Notes under the pieces: model-generated
Told to the model about the DNA's origin: nothing
The model's input: the letters and a program-made list of their open reading frames with translations, nothing else
Database searches by the model: none
In this document: one piece after another, positions 31,844 through 40,765 of the stretch
Numbering within the stretch: the stretch's first letter is position 1
Layout of the letters: every line of letters starts with the position of its first letter
Position numbers and translations under genes: made by a program
Assembly (NCBI RefSeq): GCF_036226925.1
Contig: NZ_CP109031.1
Location: 744,001-808,000, forward strand
Source: Streptomyces sp. NBC_00659
Lineage (GTDB): Bacteria; Actinomycetota; Actinomycetes; Streptomycetales; Streptomycetaceae
Length of the DNA stretch: 64,000 nucleotides
Reading direction: 5' to 3'

Positions 31844-32308
31844 TCAGGAGCCGCCGGTCGCGCGGCGGGTGAACCCGGTACCGCCGAGGCGGCCGAGGAG
31901 ACCGGCGAGCCGCGTCGTCTCCTCCTCGGTCCACGCCGGCTCGGCGAAGACCTCCTCGGCGACCCGCTCCGCCGTGACGAGCATCTCCGCCAGGCGTTCC
32001 CGGCCGGTCTCCGTGAGGGCCGCGTAGGCAACCCGCGCGTCACGGGCGTCCGGGTCCCGCCTGACCAGGCCGATGCGCTCCAGCGGCACGAGTCCCCGGG
32101 TGACACCGGAGGCGGTCAGCCCCAGCGCCTCCGCCAGGTCCACCCGGCGCATGCGGTCTCCTGGGGCCTCGGACAGACGCAGCAGCATCGTGAAGTCGGC
32201 CAGGCTCACTCCGTGCAGTCCGCCGAGGCTCGCGTCGAACCGCTTCACGAGGGTGGCCTGCGCCCGCACCAGACGCAGTGCGGCGTCCAGCCCTTCACTC
32301 ATTGACAT
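31844..32308 (-). CDS. MarR family transcriptional regulator
   Basis: Winged-helix regulator of 154 residues. HGVSLADFTMLLRLSEAP leads to the helix-turn-helix MRRVDLAEALGLTASGVTRGL and the wing RRDPDARDARVAYAALTETG, with the DxRxxR-type wing motif of MarR proteins. Dimerisation helices at both ends are present. The start may be 32308 or the ATG two codons later (32302). It is 54 bases downstream of the DUF6204 gene and may be co-transcribed with it. The ligand is unknown. Confidence 0.87.
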   Translation of the reverse strand: MSMSEGLDAALRLVRAQATLVKRFDASLGGLHGVSLADFTMLLRLSEAPGDRMRRVDLAEALGLTASGVTRGLVPLERIGLVRRDPDARDARVAYAALTETGRERLAEMLVTAERVAEEVFAEPAWTEEETTRLAGLLGRLGGTGFTRRATGGS

Positions 32309-32362
32309 CTCCTTGACTACTCAAGCATATGGGAAGCGCAAGCCGCCCTTGACGTACGCGGA

Positions 32363-32722
32363 TCAGGGGGTGTTCTGCGCGATGGCCCGCCGCTGCCGTT
32401 TGCCGAGGGGCGCCTGGGAGAGATCCTCGGCCTGCGACTTGAGCCGCTTGAAGCCGTAGCCGCGCTCGGTGAGCCAGGCCGTCGCGGCGGCCTCGGCCCG
32501 TTCGACGGCCTCCAGGATGTCCTCCTCCGCCTCCCCCGAGTCCAGGAAGCGGAAGGTGAAGGCCGGGCGGGCGGCCACGTCGTAGCTGAGGTGACCCTCG
32601 GGCGTGAAGGCCGCCCGAAGGACGTCGTGTTCCGCCGCGTGCGCCAGAAGATCGGCACGCTGGTCGGCGCCGAGCCCGTCGAAGACACCGCGAACGGTGA
32701 TGCGGAAAGTGCGTGTGGTCAT
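32363..32722 (-). CDS. DUF6204 family protein
   Basis: Small protein of 119 residues. It begins TRTFRITVRGVFDGLGADQRADLL, and the central SYDVAARPAFTFRFLDSGEAEEDI and final GYGFKRLKSQAEDLSQAPLGKR match the DUF6204 proteins common in Streptomyces. The fold is probably ferredoxin-like alpha+beta and the basic C-terminus could bind nucleic acid, but no function is known. It precedes the MarR gene on the same strand. Confidence 0.75.
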   Translation of the reverse strand: MTTRTFRITVRGVFDGLGADQRADLLAHAAEHDVLRAAFTPEGHLSYDVAARPAFTFRFLDSGEAEEDILEAVERAEAAATAWLTERGYGFKRLKSQAEDLSQAPLGKRQRRAIAQNTP

Positions 32723-32884
32723 CCGACGAGCCTAACGAACGGGATCGGCCCCGTTCCACCGCGTTTCCCGAGGAACGGACCGGGGCAGCCCCGAGGGGCC
32801 GACCCAGGGACGGACGCGGGCGGACGCGAGGGACGGACCGGGGCGGGGTCACCGCACCCGGTCCTCACGCCTCGGCCGGAGCGC

Positions 32885-33241
32885 TCAGTGACCGTGGTGG
32901 TGGCAGTCCCAGTGGGCCTTGACCCACACGTGGTCCCAGTGACCGGGCACGTAGACCCACTGCTTCGCCCAGCCGTGGCTGTGGTGACCGTGGTGCCAGG
33001 AGTCCTGGTGGACCCACTTCTTGACCCAGTGTCCGGGCACCCACTTCTTCTCCCAGTGGCCCTTCTTCCACTCGCAGCGGTCGTGGTGACCGTGGTGGTC
33101 GGCTGTCGCCACCGAAGCCGTGGACGTCGGGGCCGGGGCCGCGGCGGCGGTACCGGACATGCCCAGAGCGGCACCTCCGGCCAGCAGGCCTGTCGCGGCC
33201 GCACCGGCGAGCAGTCGCCGGGCGCTGATACGTGTGGTCAT
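32885..33241 (-). CDS. Secreted His/Trp-rich small protein
   Basis: A 118-residue exported protein. The signal peptide (TTRISARRLLAGAAATGLLAGG, cleavage near AAAAP) is followed by a mature region rich in His, Trp, Lys and Val. The mature part has several degenerate copies of a GHWxKxWV pattern (KGHWEKKWVPGHWVKKWV and PGHWDHVWVKAHWD) and ends HHHGH. Many His residues suggest metal binding, and repeating W-V strands suggest a surface-active or beta-rich structure. The two Cys could pair. The ATG at 33241 has GAGGTGAG upstream. No family is recognised with certainty. Confidence 0.7.
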   Translation of the reverse strand: MTTRISARRLLAGAAATGLLAGGAALGMSGTAAAAPAPTSTASVATADHHGHHDRCEWKKGHWEKKWVPGHWVKKWVHQDSWHHGHHSHGWAKQWVYVPGHWDHVWVKAHWDCHHHGH

Positions 33242-33762
33242 CGGACTCACCTCCCTCGCAATGTGATGGACGTGCGCCACGGGGGCCGCTGTCCGGGAAG
33301 TTCACGCCGAAGCTGACGGTGCGTTTCCAGGCCCTCGATGCGCGGGACATAGGGCATTCGGAGCAACAAAAGGTACGTATGAGGATAGACCTGTGTAAGT
33401 TTTTGGTACGAGTTTTCGGGAGCGGGCGAACGGGGCTGCTCCGGCGGTGACCGGCACCGGCCCGTGATCGGCCCGGCGCCGGAAAACATGTCGGCGTCCC
33501 GGTCCATCCGCAGGCCGGGTGGCCACGAATACACGGTGACGAGACCCCTCCCGTCCGCGGGACGCCCGCCGACCGCGCCGGCCACCGACCGCGTACGTGC
33601 CGGATGCCACGCTTGCCGACCGCGCGGCCGACGCGGGCTCACCTGCGCGACGCCCAGCGCGCGGCCCGTCGGCGAACGGCCCCCTCGCGCTGCGAAGGAG
33701 ACCGCCACGACGGAGAGTCGAGCCGGACGGGTCAGGCGAGAAGGAAGCAACGGACGGATTCT
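33242..33762. other. Intergenic region between the divergent secreted-protein and sigma-factor genes
   Basis: About 520 bases with no supported gene. It contains a clear AT-rich island (about 33358-33420), including AGTTTTTGGTACGAGTTTTC. This is the likely promoter area of one or both divergent genes. A GTACG motif flanks the T-run on both sides. Downstream, 33530-33740 reads as Arg/Ala-rich frames without ribosome sites. Confidence 0.45.
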
Positions 33763-34362
33763 GTGAGCGATGCCAAGACCGGCCGGGACGGACACGGTTC
33801 GCGACGGCACCCATCGGCGGACGCGTGGCTGGACGCCCGGCTCGAGCGCGCCGCACAGGGCGACCAGGACGCGTTCGCCGACGTGTACGACACCCTCGCC
33901 CGGCCGGTCAAGGGCCTGATCTGCCGCGTACTGCGGGACGAGGCACAGGCCGAGGAGGTGGCACAGGACGTGATGGTGGAGATCTGGCGGACCGCCGACC
34001 GCTATCGCCCGGACCTCGGTACCGCCCGGGGATGGGTCCTGACCCTCGCGCACCGGCGGGCCGTCGACCGGGTCCGGCACGTCCAGGCCAGCACGGCACG
34101 GGAGCGGCGCAGCGCCCTGCTCGCGGAGGACCGTCCCTTCGACGAGGTGGCCGAGGCCGTGGAGCGGCACGAGGAGCACGATCGCGTACAGCGCTGTCTC
34201 GCCGACCTGGAACGGCATCAGCGCGTACCGCTGGTGCTCGCCTACTACCAGGGCATGACCTACCTGGAGGTGGCCGCCTGTCTGGCCACCCCGGCGGGCA
34301 CCGTGAAGTCCAGGATGCGCACCGGGCTGCGCCTGCTCCGCAGATGTCTGGAGGAAGGGTGA
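33763..34362 (+). CDS. sigK: ECF RNA polymerase sigma factor, SigK type
   Basis: Extracytoplasmic-function sigma factor of about 199 residues from the GTG at 33763. Region 2 (FADVYDTLARPVKGLICRVL, then EEVAQDVMVEIWRTADRY, with core- and -10-binding helices) and region 4 (LVLAYYQGMTYLEVAACL, then ATPAGTVKSRMRTGLRLLRR) are both intact. It is the partner of the anti-sigma factor whose ATG overlaps its stop (TGATG). This is the SigK/RskA-like group 19 arrangement. The start is not certain, and an ATG-less extension reaches 33604. Confidence 0.85.
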   Translation: MSDAKTGRDGHGSRRHPSADAWLDARLERAAQGDQDAFADVYDTLARPVKGLICRVLRDEAQAEEVAQDVMVEIWRTADRYRPDLGTARGWVLTLAHRRAVDRVRHVQASTARERRSALLAEDRPFDEVAEAVERHEEHDRVQRCLADLERHQRVPLVLAYYQGMTYLEVAACLATPAGTVKSRMRTGLRLLRRCLEEG

Positions 34363-35096
34363 TGACGGCCGCCGAAGATCCCCACCAGTTCGTCGGCGCG
34401 TACGTCCTGCACGCCCTGCCGGCGGCGGAGGAAGCCTCCTTCGAGAACCATCTCGCCGGGTGCGCCGCGTGCCGGGAGGAAGTGGCGGAACTGTCCGAGG
34501 TCACGCTGCGACTGGCCTCGGCCCAGGACGCGACCCCGTCCCCCGAACTGCGCCGGGACGTCCTCGAACGGATCGCCCGCACCCGCCAGGAGCGCCTCCC
34601 GCGCGCCGTTCCGGTTCGCCGGCGGGCGCTGCGGGCGGCCCTGGCCGCGTGCCTGGCTCTCGCGGCCGCGCTCGGCGGGGTCGCCGTCTGGCAGCACACC
34701 GAGGCGGACGGGGCACGCGGCGAAGTCGCCGTGCGGAAGGCACAGGCCTCCGTCCTCACCGGCCTCCTGACGGCCCGGGACGCCACGATCAGTACTCAGA
34801 AACTGAGCAACGGGGCCGACATCGGCGTCGTCGCCTCCCGTTCCCAGGGCCGGGCGGCCTTCATCGCCTCGGACCTGCCCCGCCTCGGGAACGATCAGGT
34901 CTACGAACTCTGGTACGCCGCGAAGTCCGGCGGCCTCCGCCCGGCGGGCCTGCTCCCCGGCTCCGGCGGCGGGCACGCCCAACTGCTCCACGGCTCCCTG
35001 GACGACGTCGGCGCCGTGGGCATCACGGCCGAACCGGCGGGCGGATCGCGGCAGCCGACGAGCGATCCGCTCGGCATCGTCACGGTGCCCGCCTGA
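34362..35096 (+). CDS. Anti-sigma factor, RskA-like, zinc-binding
   Basis: Membrane anti-sigma factor of 244 residues. The N-terminal zinc-binding anti-sigma motif is H30-x3-C34-x2-C37 (NHLAGCAACREEV). One membrane helix follows around residues 84-103 (LRAALAACLALAAALGG), and then an extracytoplasmic RskA domain (QVYELWYAAKSGGLRPAGLL). It would hold the sigma factor at the membrane until a surface signal triggers proteolysis. It is translationally coupled to the sigma gene. The targets may include the secreted His/Trp-rich protein encoded divergently, but no shared promoter was identified. Confidence 0.88.
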   Translation: MTAAEDPHQFVGAYVLHALPAAEEASFENHLAGCAACREEVAELSEVTLRLASAQDATPSPELRRDVLERIARTRQERLPRAVPVRRRALRAALAACLALAAALGGVAVWQHTEADGARGEVAVRKAQASVLTGLLTARDATISTQKLSNGADIGVVASRSQGRAAFIASDLPRLGNDQVYELWYAAKSGGLRPAGLLPGSGGGHAQLLHGSLDDVGAVGITAEPAGGSRQPTSDPLGIVTVPA

Positions 35097-35159
35097 CGTG
35101 CCCCCGGATCCGCACCGGCCACCGCGGGCACCCGTCACCCCAGACCGCATCACATCCAT

Positions 35160-35294
35160 CAGTCACCTGATATGACGCGGCAAAACAGGATAGTTAACTT
35201 TTGATGCGATTAGCTCTTGATCACCCTATGCTGTGGTGAGGGGGCTCGGGCGGCGGTCAACAGCCGGTTCCTGACCGGCGGGAAGCGGGCTTCC
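35160..35294 (+). promoter_or_regulatory. AT-rich promoter region of glpFK
   Basis: An unusually AT-rich stretch (35170-35235) upstream of glpF contains AGTTAACTTTTGATGCG and CTCTTGATCACCCTATGCT. A -10-like TATGCT (35227-35232) lies about 60 bases before the glpF ATG. In Streptomyces the glycerol operon is controlled by the IclR-type GylR and by glucose, but no gylR gene is adjacent here. Confidence 0.5.
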
Positions 35295-36140
35295 ATGACT
35301 GATCGGTTGAAAAGGTCGGGGCTGATCGGCGAGTTGTCCGGTGAGTTCCTCGGCACCATGATTCTCATCCTGTTCGGGTGCGGCGTGGTGGCCCAAGTGG
35401 TCGCCGGCGGCGCGCTCACGACGCCGCCGGGCGGTCTGGGGAACCACGACAGCATCGCGTGGGCCTGGGGCATCGGCGTCACCATGGGCGTCTACGTCGC
35501 GGCACGCCTGAGCGGCGCCCATCTCAACCCCGCGGTGACCGTCGCCCTCGCCACGTTCAAGGGCTTTCCGTGGCGCAAGGTGGCGCCCTACGTGGTGGCG
35601 CAGACCATCGGCGCCTTCGTGGCCGCGCTGATCGTGCGCTGGAACTACACGGAAGCCCTGGCCAAGGCCGACCCCGGCCACACCATCAAGACCCAGGGCG
35701 TGTTCTCCACACTGCCCGCCAACGGCAACCCGAACCTGCCGGTCCACGAATGGGGCGCGTTCCGCGACCAGATCATCGGAACCGCCATCCTGCTCCTGGT
35801 GATCTTCGCGGTCACGGACCTGCTCAACACCCCGCCCGGCGCGAACCTGGGCCCGTTCGTCATCGGTCTGCTCGTCGTGGGCATCGGCATGGCGTGGGGA
35901 ACCCTCGCGGGCTACGCGATCAACCCGGCCCGTGACTTCGGTCCGCGCCTGGCCAGCTTCCTCACGGGCTACGGAGGTGCCTGGCGAGATCAGTACGGCA
36001 ACTTCTACTTCTGGGTGCCGATCATCGGTCCACTGATCGGTGGTGTGCTCGGCGCCGGCATCTACAAGCTCTTCATCGGCAGGTTCCTGCCGACGGCGGA
36101 GCCCGAACCACCGGGACGCATCCCGGTTCCCAAGGGCTGA
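35295..36140 (+). CDS. glpF: Glycerol uptake facilitator (aquaglyceroporin)
   Basis: MIP-family channel of 281 residues with six membrane helices. The two pore half-helices carry SGAHLNPAVTVALA (first NPA box) and YAINPARDFGPRLAS (second NPA box), and the Asp after the second box is the mark of glycerol channels. It allows passive glycerol entry. It is co-transcribed with the glycerol kinase 24 bases downstream. The C-terminal tail is Pro-rich. An ATG at 35295 preceded by GGGAAGCGGGC is the most likely start. Confidence 0.93.
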   Translation: MTDRLKRSGLIGELSGEFLGTMILILFGCGVVAQVVAGGALTTPPGGLGNHDSIAWAWGIGVTMGVYVAARLSGAHLNPAVTVALATFKGFPWRKVAPYVVAQTIGAFVAALIVRWNYTEALAKADPGHTIKTQGVFSTLPANGNPNLPVHEWGAFRDQIIGTAILLLVIFAVTDLLNTPPGANLGPFVIGLLVVGIGMAWGTLAGYAINPARDFGPRLASFLTGYGGAWRDQYGNFYFWVPIIGPLIGGVLGAGIYKLFIGRFLPTAEPEPPGRIPVPKG

Positions 36141-36164
36141 CACACCCGGCAGAGGCGGCAACCC

Positions 36165-37682
36165 ATGGCTGACTTCGTGGGCGCGGTGGACCAGGGGACC
36201 ACCAGCACCCGATTCATGATCTTCGACCACGCGGGCAACGAGGTGGCGAAGCACCAACTGGAACACGCCCAGATCCTTCCGCGCTCCGGGTGGGTCGAGC
36301 ACGACCCGGTGGAGATCTGGGAACGCACCAACTCGGTGATCCAGAACGCCCTGCGGCACAAGAACCTGACCGCGGAGGACCTGGCGGCGATCGGCATCAC
36401 CAACCAGCGGGAGACCACCGTGGTGTGGGACCCGCGCAACGGCCGTCCCTACTACAACGCCATCGTCTGGCAGGACACCCGGACGGATTCCATCGCCGCG
36501 GCACTGGAACGTTCCGGCCAGGGCGACGTCATCCGCCGCAAGGCGGGGCTGCCGCCGGCGACCTACTTCTCCGGCGGCAAGATCCAGTGGATCCTGGAGA
36601 ACGTCGACGGGGTCCGGGAAGCGGCGGAGCAGGGACACGCCCTGTTCGGCAACACCGACGCCTGGGTCCTGTGGAACCTGACCGGCGGTCCCGACGGCGG
36701 TATCCACGCCACCGACGTGACCAACGCCAGCCGCACCATGCTCATGGACCTCGAGACCCTCGACTGGGACGACGAACTGCTGGGCTTCTTCGGGGTACCG
36801 AGGGCCATGCTGCCCAGCATCAACCCCTCGTCCGACCGCGAGGCGTACGGCACGGCACGCACCTCCAGGCCACTGCGCGCCGCCGTCCCCATCACCGGGG
36901 TGCTCGGCGACCAGCAGGCGGCCACCGTCGGGCAGGTCTGCTACTCGCCCGGCGAGGCCAAGAACACGTACGGCACCGGCAACTTCCTGGTCCTCAACAC
37001 CGGTACGGAACTGGTCCGTTCACAGCACGGCCTGCTGACCACCGTCGCCTACCGGTTCGGCGGCGAGCCCGCCGTCTACGCACTGGAGGGTTCCATCGCG
37101 GTCACCGGATCCGCGGTGCAGTGGCTGCGCGACCAGATGAAGATCATCACGGACGCGGCCGGGAGCGAGACGCTGGCCCGCACGGTGGAGGACAACGGCG
37201 GGATGTACTTCGTCCCGGCGTTCTCCGGCCTGTTCGCCCCGTACTGGCGTTCCGACGCCCGCGGCGCGATCGTCGGACTCGCCCGGTACAACAGCAACGC
37301 CCACCTGGCCCGTGCGACGCTGGAGGCCATCTGTTACCAGAGCCGCGATGTCGTCGAGGCGATGGAGCAGGATTCCGGAGTCCATCTCGACGTGCTCAAG
37401 GTCGACGGCGGTGTGACCGCCAACGACCTGTGCATGCAGATCCAGGCCGACGTCCTCGGCGTCCCCGTGAGCCGTCCCGTCGTCGCCGAGACCACCGCGC
37501 TCGGCGCCTCGTACGCGGCCGGTCTGGCCACCGGCTTCTGGCGGGACACCGACGAACTGCGCACCCACTGGCAGGAGTCCAGGCGCTGGGAGCCCCAATG
37601 GTCGGAGGACCGGCGCCAACAGGGGTACGCGGACTGGAAGAGGGCGGTGGAGCGGACGCTCGACTGGGCGAAGGTGGAATAG
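36165..37682 (+). CDS. glpK: Glycerol kinase
   Basis: FGGY-family kinase of 505 residues that phosphorylates glycerol to glycerol 3-phosphate with ATP. The N-terminal phosphate-binding loop [16 protein letters not shown], the substrate loop [18 protein letters not shown], and C-terminal blocks [20 protein letters not shown] and [19 protein letters not shown] are all intact. Together with glpF it traps glycerol in the cell. No glpD (glycerol 3-phosphate dehydrogenase) follows, so this is a two-gene locus and not the complete gyl operon. Confidence 0.95.
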   Translation: MADFVGAVDQGTTSTRFMIFDHAGNEVAKHQLEHAQILPRSGWVEHDPVEIWERTNSVIQNALRHKNLTAEDLAAIGITNQRETTVVWDPRNGRPYYNAIVWQDTRTDSIAAALERSGQGDVIRRKAGLPPATYFSGGKIQWILENVDGVREAAEQGHALFGNTDAWVLWNLTGGPDGGIHATDVTNASRTMLMDLETLDWDDELLGFFGVPRAMLPSINPSSDREAYGTARTSRPLRAAVPITGVLGDQQAATVGQVCYSPGEAKNTYGTGNFLVLNTGTELVRSQHGLLTTVAYRFGGEPAVYALEGSIAVTGSAVQWLRDQMKIITDAAGSETLARTVEDNGGMYFVPAFSGLFAPYWRSDARGAIVGLARYNSNAHLARATLEAICYQSRDVVEAMEQDSGVHLDVLKVDGGVTANDLCMQIQADVLGVPVSRPVVAETTALGASYAAGLATGFWRDTDELRTHWQESRRWEPQWSEDRRQQGYADWKRAVERTLDWAKVE

Positions 37683-37863
37683 CCGGGCCCGCCGGTCACG
37701 CGGGGTGGCCGAGGGTGGATCACGTCGGTCACCGGAGGACACTCCGTTCAGCCCCTGGCTCGTAGCGCGTCAGGGGCCGGCCACTCGGTTCCGTCGATGT
37801 GGCCGGAATCAGCAGGCGGGAGCTACGGGCCGCCTGAGAGCCAGGGCCGGATACCCTGACGGA

Positions 37864-38223
37864 ATGATCGAAAATCTTCCTCCCTGTCCCACGTGCTCGT
37901 GTGAGTACACCTACGAGATGAACGCCCTGGTGGTGTGCCCGGAGTGCGGCCACGAATGGGTTCCCGCCGAAAGCGGTGCCGAGGGTGAGGCCACCACCGG
38001 GGAGCGGGTCGTCAAGGACGCTGTCGGCAATGTGCTGCAGGACGGGGACAGCGTGGTTGTCGTCAAGGCGCTCAAGGTCAAGGGAAGCCCTTCGGGGATC
38101 AAGGCCGGCACCAAGGTGCGCGGCATCCGGTTGGTCGACGGCGTCGACGGCCATGACATCGACTGCAAGGTCGACGGTTTCGGGGCGATGCAGCTCAAGT
38201 CCAGCGTGGTCAAGAAGGCCTGA
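37864..38223 (+). CDS. Zinc ribbon protein YjdM (PhnA family)
   Basis: Protein of 119 residues. The N-terminal zinc ribbon has CPTCSCEY and CPECGHEW, and the C-terminal PhnA domain has [26 protein letters not shown] followed by [14 protein letters not shown]. YjdM proteins were once linked to alkylphosphonate use, but their role remains unproven. It is cytosolic and stands alone after glpK, with a 181-base gap. Confidence 0.88.
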   Translation: MIENLPPCPTCSCEYTYEMNALVVCPECGHEWVPAESGAEGEATTGERVVKDAVGNVLQDGDSVVVVKALKVKGSPSGIKAGTKVRGIRLVDGVDGHDIDCKVDGFGAMQLKSSVVKKA

Positions 38224-38264
38224 TCCCTGACTCGCGGATGACCGGGGCAGCAGTGGCATGCAGA

Positions 38265-38282
38265 ATTGCAAAATTTAGCAAT
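38265..38282 (+). promoter_or_regulatory. AT-rich inverted repeat upstream of the ArsR-SulP operon
   Basis: ATTGC-AAAATTTA-GCAAT (18 bases) followed by TGG, in a short AT-rich island within GC-rich DNA. Similar imperfect palindromes followed by a TTGG element occur before the two other ArsR genes in the window (41536 and 58461). This suggests autoregulation at a shared kind of site. Confidence 0.6.
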
Positions 38283-38379
38283 TGGTTAGATGCTGAGTTT
38301 GTTGTGTTTGCAGGTAGCCGCGGGCACAGCCCTTTGTGTCTGCCCCGGGTGGGGCGCCATCCGGGGAAGGCGAGGGGTC

Positions 38380-38721
38380 GTGTCCGTTCCGCTGTACCAG
38401 GCCAAGGCCGAGCTCTTCCGGATGCTCGGGCATCCCGTACGGATACGGGTGCTGGAGCTGCTCCAGGACGGCCCGCGGCCGGTGCGGGAACTGCTCGGGG
38501 AGATCGAGGTGGAGCCGTCCAGCCTGTCGCAGCAGCTGGCGGTGCTGCGCCGGCCCGGGATCGTCACCGCCACGCGGGACGGCTCGACGGTCGTCTACGC
38601 GCTGGCCGGTGGGGACGTGGCGGACCTGCTGACGGCCGCGCGCCGGATCCTGACCCAGATGCTGTCCGGGTGCAACGAACTGCTGGCTGAGCTGCTGGAG
38701 ACCGAGGTCGCCGCGCGATGA
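38380..38721 (+). CDS. ArsR/SmtB family regulator, SulP-linked (ArsR 1)
   Basis: Winged-helix regulator of 113 residues from the GTG at 38380, with GGGGAAGGCGAGGGG upstream. Typical blocks are MLGHPVRIRVLELLQDGPRPV, VEPSSLSQQLAVLRRPGIV and RDGSTVVYALAG. The metal-binding ELCVCDL motif of arsenic and cadmium sensors is missing, so a metal ligand is unlikely at the usual site. The stop overlaps the SulP start (ATGA), so it most likely controls that transporter. In-frame sequence reaches an ATG at 38290 that would add a Cys-containing N-terminus (LLCLQVAAGTALCVC). That start lacks a ribosome site. Confidence 0.83.
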   Translation: MSVPLYQAKAELFRMLGHPVRIRVLELLQDGPRPVRELLGEIEVEPSSLSQQLAVLRRPGIVTATRDGSTVVYALAGGDVADLLTAARRILTQMLSGCNELLAELLETEVAAR

Positions 38722-40463
38722 CCTCCGGGATCAGCCGGGTCCGGGCGCGGATCGCCTCGCTGCTGCCCGCCCGCGGTGACCTGGCGGAGATGGGACGCAA
38801 CCCTCGCAGGGACCTGCTCGCCGGGCTGACGGTGGCGATCGTCGCGCTGCCGCTTGCCCTCGGCTTCGGCGTCTCCTCCGGGCTCGGCGCCGAAGCGGGC
38901 CTGGCCACCGCCGTCGTCGCGGGCGCCCTCGCCGCGTTGTTCGGCGGATCGAATCTGCAGGTGTCGGGACCGACGGGCGCCATGACAGTGGTCCTGGTCC
39001 CGATCGTGGGCCGGTACGGTCCGGCAGGCGTCCTCACGGTCGGCGTGATGGCCGGGGTGATGCTCGTCGGCCTCGCCGTGCTGAAGGCCGGGCGGTACAT
39101 GCAGTACGTGCCCGCGCCGGTCGTCGAGGGCTTCACGCTGGGCATCGCGTGCGTGATCGGACTGCAGCAGATTCCGGGCGTGCTCGGTGTGCCCGAACCG
39201 GAGGGCGACCGGGTACTGGTGGTGACCTGGCGGGCCGTCGAGGAGTTCGTGCGGCACCCCAACTGGACGGCCGTCGCCGTCGCCGTCGCGGTGGCTGTGG
39301 TCATGCTCGTGGGAGCCCGGTGGCGTCCGACCGTGCCGTTCTCCATCGTCGCGGTGATCGCCGCCACGGTCGTGGCACAGGCTGTCGGACTGACCGGGGC
39401 GAAACCGATCGGTGAACTGCCCTCGGGGCTGCCCGCGCCCTCGCTGTCCTTCCTCGACCCGGGCTCGCTGGGTTCCTTGCTGGCCCCCGCGGTGGCGGTC
39501 ACGGCGCTGGCCGCGCTGGAGTCGCTGTTGTCGGCCTCGGTCGCCGACGGCATGACCGTGGGCCAGCAGCACGACCCGGATCGGGAGCTGTTCGGCCAGG
39601 GCCTTGCCAACATCGCCGCCCCGCTGTTCGGCGGCGTGCCGGCGACCGGGGCGATCGCGCGCACCGCGGTCAACGTGCGCACCGGTGCGAGTTCCCGGCT
39701 CGCCGCCCTCACTCACGCCGCGATTCTCGCGGTGATCGTCTTCGCGGCCGCGCCCCTCGTCTCGAAGATCCCGCTGGCGGCCCTCGCCGGTGTCCTGCTG
39801 GCCACCGCGATCCGCATGGTCGAGGTCGGTTCGCTGCGGGCGATGCTGAAGGCCACCCGCTCGGACGCACTGATCCTCGTCCTGACCGCCGTCGCGACGC
39901 TGGCCCTCGATCTCGTGTACGCCGTCATCATCGGCCTGGTCGTCGCGGGCGCCCTCGCGTTGCGCGCCGTTGCCCAGCAGGCCCGCTTCGACCAGGTGCC
40001 TCTCGACCGCGGCGACCACACCGCCGAGGAACACGCCCTGCTCGCCGAACACATCATCGCCTACCGCGTCGACGGGCCCTTGTTCTTCGCCGCCGCGCAC
40101 CGCTTCCTGCTGGAGATGGCCGAGGTGGCCGACGTACGAGTGGTGATCCTTCGCATGTCGCGGGTGTCGACGATGGACGTGACCGGGGCGCTGGTGCTCA
40201 AGGACGCGGTCCAGAAGCTGAACCGGCGCGGAATCGTCGTCCTGACCTCCGGAATCAGGCCGGGGCAACGCCGAGTCCTCGACTCCGTCGGCGTGTTGGA
40301 CCTCTTGCGGCTGGAGGGCCGCGAATACACCACTACCCCCGAAGCGATCCACGGGGCCAGGGATCACCTGGAGAGGGCCGGGATCCTCCTCGCTGCCCGG
40401 AAGTCCGCCCGCAACGTCACAGAGAAGAACGTCACAGAGAAGAGAGAGGAGACACCCCGATGA
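38718..40463 (+). CDS. SulP family anion (sulfate) transporter with STAS domain
   Basis: Membrane transporter of 581 residues. The SulP membrane domain runs to about residue 420, starting RRDLLAGLTVAIVALPLALGFGVSSG, with the signature FGGSNLQVSGPTGAMTVVL. A C-terminal STAS domain follows (DGPLFFAAAHRFLLEMAEVA and VVILRMSRVSTMDVTGALVLKD). SulP proteins carry sulfate, bicarbonate or other anions, often with sodium or protons. Next to an ArsR-type repressor and within a sulfur-rich region, sulfate is the first guess. The last residues are encoded by a duplicated 15-base sequence. The stop overlaps the next small gene. Confidence 0.88.
   Translation: MTSGISRVRARIASLLPARGDLAEMGRNPRRDLLAGLTVAIVALPLALGFGVSSGLGAEAGLATAVVAGALAALFGGSNLQVSGPTGAMTVVLVPIVGRYGPAGVLTVGVMAGVMLVGLAVLKAGRYMQYVPAPVVEGFTLGIACVIGLQQIPGVLGVPEPEGDRVLVVTWRAVEEFVRHPNWTAVAVAVAVAVVMLVGARWRPTVPFSIVAVIAATVVAQAVGLTGAKPIGELPSGLPAPSLSFLDPGSLGSLLAPAVAVTALAALESLLSASVADGMTVGQQHDPDRELFGQGLANIAAPLFGGVPATGAIARTAVNVRTGASSRLAALTHAAILAVIVFAAAPLVSKIPLAALAGVLLATAIRMVEVGSLRAMLKATRSDALILVLTAVATLALDLVYAVIIGLVVAGALALRAVAQQARFDQVPLDRGDHTAEEHALLAEHIIAYRVDGPLFFAAAHRFLLEMAEVADVRVVILRMSRVSTMDVTGALVLKDAVQKLNRRGIVVLTSGIRPGQRRVLDSVGVLDLLRLEGREYTTTPEAIHGARDHLERAGILLAARKSARNVTEKNVTEKREETPR
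40413..40442 (+). repeat. 15-bp perfect tandem duplication at the SulP C-terminus
   Basis: AACGTCACAGAGAAG occurs twice in direct succession (40413-40427 and 40428-40442), encoding NVTEK-NVTEK just before the end of the protein. It keeps the frame and lies outside the STAS domain. Confidence 0.85.
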
Positions 40464-40765
40464 GCGTCACTCCCGCCACTCTGCGCATGGTCGAAGTCGT
40501 CGGCGCGGAGGCACTGTGGCCACTGCCGGGGGCTGCTGCGGTTCGTTTGTCCGTGACGGACGACGTCGACAAGGTCCGGGCAGCGCCCGGTACCGGCTGG
40601 ACGGTGACGCTCACTGTGCCCGCCGAGGCGACTACCGACCCGAACGAGGCCGTCCAGTACCGCCGTGCGCTCGTGAACCGGAGCCACGGCCCGCATGCTG
40701 CGATCGTCTGCATCTGCCCCCTGACGGTATCCGGCCTCCGGCTGGCCCGCGGGACGGAGAGCTGA
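40460..40765 (+). CDS. Small hypothetical protein between SulP and the RsbW-like ATPase
   Basis: A 101-residue protein not matched to any known family. Start and stop both overlap neighbours (ATGA with SulP, TGATG with the ATPase), and GAGAGAGGAGA is a strong ribosome site, which argues that it is translated. The middle has a beta-like run (GTGWTVTLTVPAEAT) and the C-terminus IVCICPLTVSG contains the only two Cys. It is soluble by appearance. It may be a partner of the SulP STAS domain or of the ATPase, but this is speculation. Confidence 0.6.
   Translation: MSVTPATLRMVEVVGAEALWPLPGAAAVRLSVTDDVDKVRAAPGTGWTVTLTVPAEATTDPNEAVQYRRALVNRSHGPHAAIVCICPLTVSGLRLARGTES

Noticed and set aside
38290..38379. 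N-terminal extension of ArsR 1 reading LLCLQVAAGTALCVC, which looks a little like the leader peptide signature
   Set aside because: It is in frame with the ArsR gene, has no stop, lacks the D-L-x-R core, and the better ribosome site precedes the GTG at 38380.
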